Notes under the pieces: generated by a model | Seen by the model: only the letters and a program-made list of their open reading frames with translations | Told to the model about the DNA's origin: nothing | Database searches by the model: none | Part shown: positions 26,190 to 34,046 of the stretch, piece after piece | Layout of the letters: each line of letters begins with the position of its first letter | How positions within the stretch are numbered: the stretch's first letter is position 1 | Source of the DNA: Mucilaginibacter sp. MD40 | GTDB lineage: Bacteria > Bacteroidota > Bacteroidia > Sphingobacteriales > Sphingobacteriaceae | NCBI RefSeq assembly: GCF_002288635.1 | Contig: NZ_NRSW01000001.1 | Span: 4,047,004 to 4,111,003 of the forward strand | DNA length: 64,000 nucleotides | Direction of reading: 5' to 3' | Program-made: the position numbers and the translations under genes

Positions 26190-27368
26190 ATGAAAATATC
26201 CTTAATTTTAATAATAAGCCTGTTTTGCCTGAGGTCAAGCCAGGCTCAATCACAAACCTTAAATCTGGGAGGCGCAGCACCTAAAGGCTATTATGCCGAA
26301 CTGCCCTATGAATTCATCGGAGGAAAGATCATTATAAAGGCAGAACTTGGCGGGAAGTTGCGCAGGTTTTTATTGGATACAGGTGCCCCTGTTGCAATCA
26401 GTAAGGGATTATCTGCCGAATTAAAAGCTGACCTCATTTATAATAACATGATCAGGGACGTTAATGGCGTGGCTGATTCCGGAGCCGTGGTCAGATTGGG
26501 CCATATCCGATTGGGTAATATCGATTTTGTTGATATCCCGGCGGTAGTGGTTGAATCGGATTTTTATAAGTGTTTTGACATTGAGGGGGTCATCGGCAGT
26601 AATCTGTTCAGAAATTCGATGATTACCATCGCCGGCGATAGAAGGCTGGTCATTATCACCGACCAGCCGGACAAACTAAAATTAAATCCTAAAAGCAGTG
26701 TGCCAATGATCACTACCGGAAAGAACAACCAGCAAAGCAATCCTTTTATTAAGGTCACATTGAAACATGGCGTCGGCATGTTATTAGGGTTCGATACAGG
26801 CGATAGTGATTTCATGCGTTTTACCGATGACTATATGAAGCAATTACAGAATAAAGGGGTTTATGACATTGTAGCGAAAGGATATGGTGCGAACAGTGTC
26901 GGTCTCTTCGGATTGCAGGCGGTTGCCGATAAATACCTGCTGAAATTAAGTGCCATAAGTATCGGCTTGGCACGCTTCAATAATGTGATTACGGAAACCA
27001 ATAAAGGCGGCTTACCGGCGATGGGAACGAAGCTCTTAGAATATGGAAATGTCACGCTTGACTTTATTAAAGGTAAATTTTATTTTGATGCTCATAAACC
27101 CGTCCATGACCTGAACCGAAAGACCTGGCCTTTTCAACCAGTGGTTTCTGACGGCAAACTTGTGGTGGGGCTGATCTGGGACAAGAGCGGGAATTCGGTA
27201 AAACCGGGTGAACAAATTACAGAAATCGACGGCAAAGCCTATCCGAGCGTAAGCCTATGCGAGATGATCACGAGCAAACAACCTTTGTTGGCCGGAAAAG
27301 AATCCGCGATTATTTTGATAAAGGATCAACAAGGCAAAAGCCGAAAATTATTGATCACAAAAAATTAA
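26190..27368 (+). CDS. Exported retropepsin-like aspartyl protease with PDZ-like tail
   Basis: 392 residues with a signal peptide (LILIISLFCLRSSQAQ). Two aspartyl-protease half-sites are seen: FLLDTGAPVAIS near residue 60 and LLGFDTGDSDFM near 195, which is the two-lobe pepsin-like arrangement used by many Bacteroidota exported proteins. The C-terminal ~80 residues resemble a PDZ domain (SVKPGEQITEIDGKAYPSVS). The second site reads DTGD, so activity is likely but not certain. The protein would act in the periplasm. It follows the SulP gene by 48 bp on the same strand, suggesting cotranscription; no substrate can be proposed. Confidence 0.85.
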   Translation: MKISLILIISLFCLRSSQAQSQTLNLGGAAPKGYYAELPYEFIGGKIIIKAELGGKLRRFLLDTGAPVAISKGLSAELKADLIYNNMIRDVNGVADSGAVVRLGHIRLGNIDFVDIPAVVVESDFYKCFDIEGVIGSNLFRNSMITIAGDRRLVIITDQPDKLKLNPKSSVPMITTGKNNQQSNPFIKVTLKHGVGMLLGFDTGDSDFMRFTDDYMKQLQNKGVYDIVAKGYGANSVGLFGLQAVADKYLLKLSAISIGLARFNNVITETNKGGLPAMGTKLLEYGNVTLDFIKGKFYFDAHKPVHDLNRKTWPFQPVVSDGKLVVGLIWDKSGNSVKPGEQITEIDGKAYPSVSLCEMITSKQPLLAGKESAIILIKDQQGKSRKLLITKN

Positions 27369-27411
27369 AGTATGCATAAACTCAAATAATCAATAATCAA
27401 ATCTACATAAG

Positions 27412-27675
27412 ATGGAATTAATAACTGGTTTAGCAATAATCTCTTTGATATCGATTGCTGAAATTCTCAGTTTTTTGGAAATCGTTCTTTCTCTGGGTTC
27501 AACTAAGGGGCCGAAGGGAAAGGGGCGCCTGGGACATGCTATCTCAGATAAAATAATACGCATGCTCGCCTCTTTTCAAAGTAACCCGTCTTTTTGTTTT
27601 ATATGTCGATCATTACGTTCAGCATTAATGTCCTGTCCAATATTATTCAAAACTAAACGATCAATAGCACTATGA
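27412..27675 (+). CDS. Short membrane-anchored protein, possibly a truncated larger gene
   Basis: 87 residues. The N-terminus MELITGLAIISLISIAEILS and FLEIVLSL form one long hydrophobic stretch, loosely like the start of TerC-type membrane proteins, but the acidic site of that family is missing. The rest is basic and includes a CFIC pair. The TGA stop overlaps the ATG of the next short gene (ATGA), which supports translation. It may be the 5' part of a lost larger gene that now couples to its neighbour. I do not recognise a family. Confidence 0.4.
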   Translation: MELITGLAIISLISIAEILSFLEIVLSLGSTKGPKGKGRLGHAISDKIIRMLASFQSNPSFCFICRSLRSALMSCPILFKTKRSIAL

Positions 27676-27827
27676 AAGATCAAAACGAACCAAAAAAGCG
27701 GGAAGGAAAAAGAGCGTGGTTTAAAAATATAAGATTTCCGTCCTTCTGGGAGGGGATCATTTATATTATCTTATCTATTCTGATTGGCATCGCTTTATTG
27801 GGTAAAATACTCCTGCCTTATCTGTAG
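27672..27827 (+). CDS. 51-residue single-span membrane protein
   Basis: It starts with a strongly charged MKDQNEPKKREGKRAWFK and continues with one membrane segment, GIIYIILSILIGIALLGKIL. The start overlaps the stop of the preceding gene by the ATGA arrangement. Layout (basic cytosolic head, single helix) resembles the 61-residue pump-associated proteins of this window, but the sequences are not clearly related. Function unknown. Confidence 0.55.
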   Translation: MKDQNEPKKREGKRAWFKNIRFPSFWEGIIYIILSILIGIALLGKILLPYL

Positions 27828-27875
27828 TGTTGCCCAACAAAACTACCGGTCTGAATAACTTCTTAAACATTATTA

Positions 27876-28637
27876 ATGAAAAAACTAATCATATTTGACC
27901 TTGATGGCACTTTAGCTAAAAGCAAGGCGCCGCTTGACACTGAGATGGCGGAATTGCTAACCCGCTTACTCACTACGGCTAAGGTCGCCGTAATCTCTGG
28001 CGGAGACTGGCCGCAATTTGAAAAACAGGTACTTGCGAAACTTCCGCAGAACAACCTGTTAAAAAGATTGTCGATCCTTCCGACCTGCGGAACAAAATTC
28101 TACCATTACACCACGCGCTGGGAACCGCTCTACGCTGAAAATTTTTCGAAGACCGAGAAGGAACTAATCACAAATAGCCTAAACGGGGCGCTTGCACAAT
28201 CAGGTATAACGTTCAGCAAACTTTGGGGAGAACAGACGGAGGATCGCGGTAGTCAAATTACATTCTCAGGGTTAGGGCAGCAGGCACCACTGAACGAAAA
28301 AAGCAGATGGGACCCTGACTTTTCAAAACGCGCAAAGATCAAAGCGATATTGGATGCGAAGTTAACCGGCTTCTCCGTACACATGGGTGGAACAACGTCT
28401 ATTGACATTACTAAACCTGGAATAGATAAAGCTTATGGAATATATAAGTTAAGGGATATTCTGAAGATAAGTGTCTTGGAAATGATCTTTTTAGGTGACG
28501 CGCTGATTCCGGGAGGTAATGATCAGCCTGTCCGCAAGACCGGAGCGGATTGCATTAAAGTGCGGGATCCGGAAGAGACCAAGCGTGTGATAGAGGGAAT
28601 AATCGCTTGTTTAGCCGGAGTTAACACGAATAAATGA
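27876..28637 (+). CDS. HAD-superfamily sugar phosphatase/phosphomannomutase-like protein
   Basis: 253 residues. HAD motif I is IIFDLDGTLAKSK at residues 5-17, motif II is VAVISGGDW, and the later acidic motif is EMIFLGDALIPGGND. The cap region (THMGGTTSIDITKPGIDKAY-like, here with HMGGTTSIDITK) is typical of the type IIB group that includes eukaryotic-like phosphomannomutases and trehalose/sucrose phosphatases. It probably hydrolyses or isomerises a sugar phosphate in the cytosol. It follows the small membrane gene by 48 bp. Exact substrate unknown; phosphomannomutase-like is my preferred reading. Confidence 0.85.
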   Translation: MKKLIIFDLDGTLAKSKAPLDTEMAELLTRLLTTAKVAVISGGDWPQFEKQVLAKLPQNNLLKRLSILPTCGTKFYHYTTRWEPLYAENFSKTEKELITNSLNGALAQSGITFSKLWGEQTEDRGSQITFSGLGQQAPLNEKSRWDPDFSKRAKIKAILDAKLTGFSVHMGGTTSIDITKPGIDKAYGIYKLRDILKISVLEMIFLGDALIPGGNDQPVRKTGADCIKVRDPEETKRVIEGIIACLAGVNTNK

Positions 28638-28792
28638 GAACCAGCATACTTTATTTGTCTCTTGTTTTTGCTTTGTACGATCGCAGCAAAGCGTTGATTT
28701 ATTTAGGCATGGTCGTCAGCACATATGCGGCTTATCATCGTTTGGCCGTCAAAGATGAATGCTACTTCAGCGAAGGCAGCCGGATAAATTAG
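28634..28792 (+). CDS. 52-residue ORF overlapping the HAD gene end, doubtful
   Basis: It begins MRTSILYLSLVFALYDRSKA and has one weak hydrophobic segment. The ATG overlaps the HAD gene stop by ATGA, the arrangement seen at other coupled junctions in this window. The sequence matches nothing I know, and the downstream 180 bp contains only broken frames, so it may be the 5' remnant of a lost gene. Confidence 0.3.
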   Translation: MRTSILYLSLVFALYDRSKALIYLGMVVSTYAAYHRLAVKDECYFSEGSRIN

Positions 28793-29029
28793 GGCTACGC
28801 TTAATATGAAAAAGACCGGCAACCAGTTTGATATGATCTATACCAAATTTCTAATCAAACATATTAGAGAACAGTTTATTTAAGTTTCCACCAGGCGACT
28901 GGAAGCTAAATGATAACCAACAGGCGTTCAAAGTCATTACAATTTAGGCCGCAAAAAATTAGTAAACTTAAAGACGATGAATAGTGGTGTAGATTCAGAG
29001 GCGTAATTGGGTTATCGCATAATAAAATC

Positions 29030-29059
29030 AAAAGGCCCTATATTCTGTTCGGGCCTTTT
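29030..29059 (-). terminator. Rho-independent-type hairpin after the His-rich gene
   Basis: A 9-bp perfect stem (AAAAGGCCC at 29030-29038 with GGGCCTTTT at 29051-29059) and 12-base loop. On the minus strand it lies 8 bp after the stop of the His-rich gene and is followed by GATTTTATTA. It could also end plus-strand transcripts from the HAD gene set. Confidence 0.75.
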
Positions 29060-29066
29060 GATAAGA

Positions 29067-29261
29067 TCAGGGTTTTTTAATATGGTGCTCCGATTCCTCG
29101 TGATGTTCCTCTTCCTGATGATGTTCCGGCTCATCGTGATGTTCCGGTTCGTTTTCGTGTCCCGGTGCCTCATGGTGTTCGGGATGTACATGGTGCTCCT
29201 TGTGCTCGTGATGTTCCGGGTGCTGATCTTTTTCCGGCTGTTCTTGATTTCCTGGTGTCAT
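29067..29261 (-). CDS. Histidine-rich 64-residue peptide
   Basis: The product is almost entirely His, Glu and Pro, with repeats of the type EHHEHKEHH, PEHHEAPGHE and PEHHQEEEHHEE. There are about twenty His in 64 residues and no signal peptide, Cys or hydrophobic segment, so it would be a cytosolic chelator or buffer for Zn, Ni, Co or Cu. It has its own terminator. The plus-strand frame over the same bases is a low-complexity shadow rich in Phe, Met and Val. I assume translation because composition is purposeful and context fits. Confidence 0.65.
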   Translation of the reverse strand: MTPGNQEQPEKDQHPEHHEHKEHHVHPEHHEAPGHENEPEHHDEPEHHQEEEHHEESEHHIKKP

Positions 29262-29399
29262 AATTAAATTTTATATTGGTAATTATTAAATAACAGGAAT
29301 AACCAACAATAAGTTTCATCGGTGTACAACAAAAGTTAGAAGTTAACAACTAATTCATTGCCAAAAAATCAAATTACTATCTGTAAATTTTGATCAAAT

Positions 29400-29564
29400 T
29401 ACTTTATAACCACCGCCTGTATTGCTTTAGTTCTTTTGTAATGCAGTAAATATTTCGGTGATCGAAAGGCGATTAACTTTTAGCCGGTCAGCGTCTACTG
29501 AGATTACATATTGTTCCGGTTATCCGCCGAAACTGCCGACACTTGCCATACCGGGTAATTTTTA
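29400..29564 (-). pseudogene. Internal fragment of a CzcA-type pump gene
   Basis: The frame reads PGMASVGSFGG, stop, PEQYVISVDADRLKVNRL, SITEIFTALQKN, stop, SNTGGGYKV. It aligns with PGIAEVNSFGGLLKQYEIAL, DPDKLRSLNLSISDVFNALE and QNNQNTGGAYI of the intact CzcA at 12.9-17.3 kb (residues ~185-240). Two in-frame stops prove decay. It follows the second copy of the small membrane protein, the same order as in the intact operon, so a whole Czc locus once stood here. Confidence 0.8.
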
Positions 29565-29689
29565 TAAAGCCACTACCTTTACCTTTATAAAAGGAGTGGT
29601 CAATTTTCATAAAGGTCTATCGCATCATGTTCATGATGGTAGACCAGTAAATCGGCAAAAAATAGTTTTATAATAAAATGCTGTCATCG

Positions 29690-29875
29690 TTAATGTTTGC
29701 TGATCACATGATAGTATTGTAAAATCGCTTCAACTATGATCAGTAACATACCTATGGCCAGGATGATCATTCCGAAAATTCGGATTATTTTTATCCATAA
29801 GGGGCGCGGTTGAGTTTTTCGTGTATAATGAACTGTACGATTTGCCGCCGTCCCTTTCCTTTTATTTCGGGCCAT
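29690..29875 (-). CDS. 61-residue single-span membrane protein, second copy
   Basis: It has the same length and plan as the protein at 17306-17491: MARNKRKGTAANRTVHYTRK, then a hydrophobic IFGMIILAIGMLLIIVEAIL and the ending YYHVISKH. It starts 16 bp after the MntR-type regulator gene and is probably cotranscribed. Its pump has decayed to the fragment at 29400-29564, yet this gene remains intact, which hints at either recent loss or an independent role. Confidence 0.75.
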   Translation of the reverse strand: MARNKRKGTAANRTVHYTRKTQPRPLWIKIIRIFGMIILAIGMLLIIVEAILQYYHVISKH

Positions 29876-29891
29876 TACTTTCGGAAGAGGT

Positions 29892-30548
29892 TTAAGTTGT
29901 CAATATACTTTCCAAAAATTTTCTTGAAACGCTAATAATGCTGCTGTTGTTGATTTTAATTACGGCGGATTGATCGAAATCAATAATTTGCTCGACCATA
30001 AGTTTTGATCCGATTTTTATGTTCAGCTGTTTCAGGTAATTTAAAAACATGGATGAACTGTCTTTCACACCAACAACTTCTAACTCAATTCCAATAGCCG
30101 AATCCGCTAATAATTTCCCCGATACCTTCGAGATGTTGCCTTTGATATCCGGTATGGGGTGGCCATGCGGGTCGAATTGAGGAAATCCCAGGAATTTATC
30201 CAGACGGTCCGCTAATTCCGGGTGATGGACATGCTCTAACTGTTCGGCGATATCGTGTATCTCTTCCCAGGAAAATTCCAGTTTTTCAGCCAATAAAACT
30301 TCCCACAACCGGTGTTTCCGGACAATATCTATCGCTGCTTTTTCACCCGCAGTCGTTAGACTTGCACCTTTCTTTTTGTCATAATCAACCAATTCCTTAG
30401 CCGTCAATTTTCTGAGCATACTAATTACGGAGGCTGCAGTATTCTCTAATGATGCGGCCAGCGTTGTGATACTGACCTTCTCCTTGCTGTTTCTGCTTGA
30501 ATGAAAAATAGCCTTTAAGTAATTTTCTTCTGATAATGTGCTTGTCAT
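29892..30548 (-). CDS. DtxR/MntR-family metal-dependent regulator
   Basis: 218 residues. An N-terminal winged helix (LSEENYLKAIFHSSRNS, SITTLAASLENTAASVISML, then LTTAGEKAAIDIVRKHRLWE) leads into the dimerisation and metal region with HDIAEQLEHVHHPELADRLD and FDPHGHPIP, rich in the His and Glu used to bind Mn or Fe. A C-terminal FeoA-like SH3 domain follows (residues ~150-218). Such proteins usually repress metal uptake or activate efflux when Mn or Fe is high. Its upstream region has been replaced by a decayed gene whose homology ends about 8 bp before this start, so its promoter must lie inside the fossil. Confidence 0.9.
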   Translation of the reverse strand: MTSTLSEENYLKAIFHSSRNSKEKVSITTLAASLENTAASVISMLRKLTAKELVDYDKKKGASLTTAGEKAAIDIVRKHRLWEVLLAEKLEFSWEEIHDIAEQLEHVHHPELADRLDKFLGFPQFDPHGHPIPDIKGNISKVSGKLLADSAIGIELEVVGVKDSSSMFLNYLKQLNIKIGSKLMVEQIIDFDQSAVIKINNSSIISVSRKFLESILTT

Positions 30549-30555
30549 GATTATA

Positions 30556-31012
30556 CAGTTTTACTTCCTCCCACTTATTTGCATTATATGAGGGCACATA
30601 TATTTTTACTATTGCATCACTATTGAATAGATCTGACCGATTCCTTAAATATTGCAGCCGCATTGCGCCTATTAAATATAAGGTTTTTGCGGGTAATTAG
30701 CAGGAATACGACTTATAGCCTTTTTTAATATGGCTGAGCCCGTGCCCACAATTCTGACTTCTGCAAGTTCTACATAACTTGCTCGCAATTCTATGTCAAG
30801 GTATAATTGCTGGTATAATTTAGAAATAATTGCTTGTATCCCACATTTGTAAAGCGAATACTCTGCTGTTTAAATTGGGAAGCTCAACCGTGATTTTAAA
30901 TTTTCCTAATAAGTCACTTGCGGTACTTGTCTCACCATCCGTACTGCCACATCCTGTAAAAAGTTTTCAGAATCAAAGTCCCTAACGATTCCATTTAAGA
31001 CAATATTTGGGG
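30556..31012 (-). pseudogene. Decayed 5' copy of the 21.7 kb exported-protein gene
   Basis: Reading down from 31012, NIVLNGIVRDFDSENF, GETSTASDLLGKFKITVEL and LQYLRNRSDLFNSDAIV-like blocks match residues ~22-175 of the protein at 21686-23365 (for example ILNGSVKDFDSKNF and LQYLRNRSDLFNSVAIV). A frameshift lies near 30935 and others are likely. The N-terminal signal and the whole C-terminal two-thirds are missing. The match stops about 8 bp before the MntR start codon, marking a recombination point. Confidence 0.8.
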
Positions 31013-31091
31013 CATTGCAGCATATAATATCAACGAGTAGAAAGACAAAAGTTAAATCTCTCCATTTAAATCAATATAAGGAATATAAAAA

Positions 31092-31127
31092 AAGCCCAGT
31101 CAGGTATCAATAACCACAACTGGGCTT
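31092..31127. terminator. Hairpin with A/T flanks, probable terminator
   Basis: A 9-bp perfect stem, AAGCCCAGT at 31092-31100 and ACTGGGCTT at 31119-31127, with an 18-base loop. On the minus strand it is followed by a T-rich run (TTTTTTATATTC), as expected for a terminator of minus-strand transcription from the lost gene or the CusB genes upstream. Confidence 0.65.
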
Positions 31128-31534
31128 AAGTGAGGTTGGATTATGGATTGACTAAATCTTCAAGGCCGCCCCCAACACTTAAGATGGCTCCTTCAACAAA
31201 TAGGCGTTACCACCGGTTGCAACAAGCAAAATTGCACATATTGGCAATCTGGAGTATTTTTTTAATTTACAGTCGAGTTCGCATGTGTTTAATATCATCT
31301 ATGTAAGGATCTACAGTTACAATGTTACTTTCAGTGAACATTCATGGCAATTATTCCATCAAAAGCTAGTCGGTGAATCATGTTAATAAATTTACTTCGT
31401 TTTACCGTTGATAATATATAACACTACAGAAAGTAATCATATTATTTAGCATGTTAAAGGCTTAAATTATGGCAAAAAAAGGAAAAGAAATAATGAAGCG
31501 ATTACCCAATAATTCCTGCTAATTATCATCGAGA
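31128..31534. other. Intergenic stretch with a possible decayed ORF end
   Basis: No intact gene seen. On the minus strand, just before the hairpin, a short frame reads FVEGAILSVGGGLEDLVNP and a stop at 31141; with a frame change it is preceded by LVATGGNAYL. It recalls the C-terminal end of short-chain dehydrogenases (TGAVLxVDGG), but the piece is too short to be certain. The remainder, to the CusB stop at 31535, is AT-rich. Confidence 0.35.
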
Positions 31535-32785
31535 TTACATTTTCATTCCACTCATGCTGTTATCATTTCCATTTTTAAATATTGCTTCACTATTCAATAA
31601 ATAGGCACCACCCGTTACAACAATATCCCCCTTATTTAAACCTGAAAGGACAGGCATATAGCTTGGATTTCCAGACCCTGTTTTTATCATCCTGGGTGAA
31701 AAGCTACCATCGGAATTTTTAATCCAAACCATATTGCCTTTTCCGCTGGTTAAAACAGCAGCGGCAGGAACGGCTAACGAACGCTGTTTGCCATTGGCAA
31801 TGGAAATATAGGCCATCATTCCGGGTCTTATCAGGCCCTGCGAGTTAGGAACACTGAGCCTGATCAAATCTACTTTGGAGGCATCCGATAATTCAGGGTT
31901 AATAAATTCAATCTTACCGGCGATGACCTGTCCGCCCAAATCAGGAAAGGAAACATTTAGGCGGTCATTTACTTTATAATTTGCGGTTTCGCTGGCATAT
32001 AATTGAGCCTCCACCCATAAATTATTTAATGCTTGCGTTTTCAGTACCGACATGCCTTCGGTTACATAATCTCCCTCATGAACGGTTATGTCACTCACTG
32101 TCCCGCTGATTTTACTTAAAACAAATGTCGTCGCAGCTACTTTTTCAGAAGCTGCTAAGTTCCTGATCTGTGCCGGAGACAAGCCCCATAATTGTAATTT
32201 ATTTTCGGCAGCACTGATCAGTTGTGGATAATCTACATCCGGGTTATGCAGCACTTTTTGCTGCTGTTTGGCCAGCAGGTATTCCTTTTCTGCTTCCAGC
32301 AGGTCTTCACTGTAAATGGAATACACCGGCTGCCCCACTGCTATTTTTTCGCCGACAGCTTTGACGAATAATTGCTGTATCCGGCCTGCGATCCTGGCGC
32401 TTAATTCTGACGCAGTATTTTCATTAGTGGTTACCGTTCCGGTCAGTGTCTTTTCAAGCCCGACATTTTCTTCCCGAACCGTGTCCGTCCGGATACCTGC
32501 TAACTGGATCTGTGCGGCAGTTAAAGTGATCTTGTTCATATCGGCACCGCTATTGCCGCCTGCAAGTTCGACTTTGATCAGCTTCATTCCACAGATCGGG
32601 CAATTGCCCGGATGGTCTTCATGAATCTGCGGGTGCATGGAACAGGTATAATAAGCTTTGCTTTGCGTTTTTGTCACCGGCTGTGGTTTTTGCTTACAGG
32701 CGGCGAACAGCGCAGCGATCAGTAATGAAAAGGCTAATAATCGAAATGCTTTTAGCCATATATATTGTTTGATCCTGTTATTCAT
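31535..32785 (-). CDS. cusB: RND copper/silver adaptor CusB with heavy-metal-binding domain (second of tandem pair)
   Basis: About 416 residues from the ATG beginning MNNRIKQYIW, which overlaps the previous gene by 8 bp. A lipoprotein signal ends LIAALFAACKQ. Next comes the heavy-metal-binding domain YTCSMHPQIHEDHPGNCPIC with GMKLIKVE, then adaptor domains (barrel-sandwich, helical hairpin LLEAEKEYLLAKQQQKVLHN, beta-barrel LIRPGMMAYISIANGKQRSL). The end is Met-rich (NSMSGMKM). It belongs to CusB/CzcB adaptors that pick up Cu(I) or Ag(I) in the periplasm and pass it to CusA. Two different adaptors in one operon could form mixed hexamers. Confidence 0.92.
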   Translation of the reverse strand: MNNRIKQYIWLKAFRLLAFSLLIAALFAACKQKPQPVTKTQSKAYYTCSMHPQIHEDHPGNCPICGMKLIKVELAGGNSGADMNKITLTAAQIQLAGIRTDTVREENVGLEKTLTGTVTTNENTASELSARIAGRIQQLFVKAVGEKIAVGQPVYSIYSEDLLEAEKEYLLAKQQQKVLHNPDVDYPQLISAAENKLQLWGLSPAQIRNLAASEKVAATTFVLSKISGTVSDITVHEGDYVTEGMSVLKTQALNNLWVEAQLYASETANYKVNDRLNVSFPDLGGQVIAGKIEFINPELSDASKVDLIRLSVPNSQGLIRPGMMAYISIANGKQRSLAVPAAAVLTSGKGNMVWIKNSDGSFSPRMIKTGSGNPSYMPVLSGLNKGDIVVTGGAYLLNSEAIFKNGNDNSMSGMKM

Positions 32786-34046
32786 TGCCTGATGTTTTAA
32801 TAAAACTTTCACTGTCTGTTAAATATTGGGCATCTGAGGCCAGGCTATCCGTAACAGATAAACCTTTTGTAATTTGTATTTCATTCCCATTTTTAACACT
32901 TGCAAGAACCTGATGAGCTTGAAATGATGCGCCTTTTTTTAGCCATACTACCTGGGTTCTCCCAAGGTCCAATAATGCCGATCTTGGTATCCATAGACCC
33001 TTTGTTTCCCCGGTTTGTATGGTGGCTTTGACCAGGCTATTTACTTTCAGCGCATGATCCATATTGTCTATATAAACCCGGATACTGGTGGTTTTATCAC
33101 CATCTTGTAAAGTAGGCTCTATGAAATTGACTTTACCGCGGATCGTTTTACCCGGCATATCCGGCAGGGTGATCTCTACAGGCTGGTTTAATTTCAAACC
33201 GGCAATGACAGAGCGGTCGATTTTAATGATCGCCCATAACTGATGCGGGTTTACCACATTAAAAATATTCTGCCCTTTTTCGACATACATGCCCTCTTTA
33301 ATGGCTAAAGGCAGGTTATTGGAAAAGTCCGAAGCGGCTTTTTGATTTGCCGGGCCGCCCATTTGACTATGCGGCATATCATGTACGTGTCCATCATAGG
33401 GACTGTACACCGGCAGACTATAAAACGGTTTACCGCTTTTGATTACCTGGGTCACCTGTGGCATGGTCATTCCCAATAACAGTAGTTTTTGTTTGGCCGC
33501 ATTGATCAATCCCGTTTCCGCTGCTGAGTTTTTGCTCAGATAAATCAGGTCTTGCTGCGCGGCAACCATATCCGGGCTGTAAATATCAAAGATGCGCTGG
33601 CCGGTATGTATTTCCTGGAAAGCATATTTGATATAGAGCTTTTCGATACGCCCCGAAAAACGGGCCGCAAGGTTATTAAATGTCCGGGAATCAAAATCAA
33701 GGTATCCCTGGGCCGTTATTTGGGTTGGAATGGACTTTTCTTCAGGGCTAATTGCACTAATGTCGGCAATTACCGATGAATTAACAGGCTGTAATACTGT
33801 ATTCAGACTGATGCCTGACCCTTCACTGTCCTGGCCTGACTTTTTAACCAGGGTCATCCCGCAGATGGGGCAATTACCCGGATGATCTTCCATGATCTGC
33901 GGATGCATCGGGCAGGTATATTTGACATCATTTTTTACCTGTGTTGCAACAGGTGTTTTCTTTTTATCGGAGCAGGCACTGATCAACATCGTGCTTAACA
34001 GCAGGCTGGTCAATATGATCCTAATACCTTTCATTTTCTTTTTCAT
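32778..34046 (-). CDS. cusB: RND copper/silver adaptor CusB with heavy-metal-binding domain (first of tandem pair)
   Basis: 422 residues (an alternative ATG lies four codons in). A lipoprotein signal ends LSTMLISACSD. The metal-binding domain is YTCPMHPQIMEDHPGNCPIC followed by GMTLVKKSG, near residues 43-70. The adaptor core includes ARFSGRIEKLYIKYAFQEIH and VYSPYDGHVHDMPHSQMGGP, a Met/His-rich insert not found in the second adaptor and likely to bind Cu(I) or Ag(I). The start overlaps the end of the TolC-family gene by 26 bp and the 3' end overlaps the second adaptor by 8 bp. Confidence 0.92.
   Translation of the reverse strand: MKKKMKGIRIILTSLLLSTMLISACSDKKKTPVATQVKNDVKYTCPMHPQIMEDHPGNCPICGMTLVKKSGQDSEGSGISLNTVLQPVNSSVIADISAISPEEKSIPTQITAQGYLDFDSRTFNNLAARFSGRIEKLYIKYAFQEIHTGQRIFDIYSPDMVAAQQDLIYLSKNSAAETGLINAAKQKLLLLGMTMPQVTQVIKSGKPFYSLPVYSPYDGHVHDMPHSQMGGPANQKAASDFSNNLPLAIKEGMYVEKGQNIFNVVNPHQLWAIIKIDRSVIAGLKLNQPVEITLPDMPGKTIRGKVNFIEPTLQDGDKTTSIRVYIDNMDHALKVNSLVKATIQTGETKGLWIPRSALLDLGRTQVVWLKKGASFQAHQVLASVKNGNEIQITKGLSVTDSLASDAQYLTDSESFIKTSGNE

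Noticed and set aside
28800..28990. Short plus-strand frames after the HAD gene (such as MKKTGNQFDMIYTKFLIKHI)
   Set aside because: The frame ends after 25 codons and continues only with a frame change; too short and unlike anything known. Probably non-coding.
29007..29267. 86-residue plus-strand ORF rich in Phe, Met and Val
   Set aside because: It is the complement of the His-rich gene and overlaps its terminator; low complexity comes from the CAT/ATG repeats.
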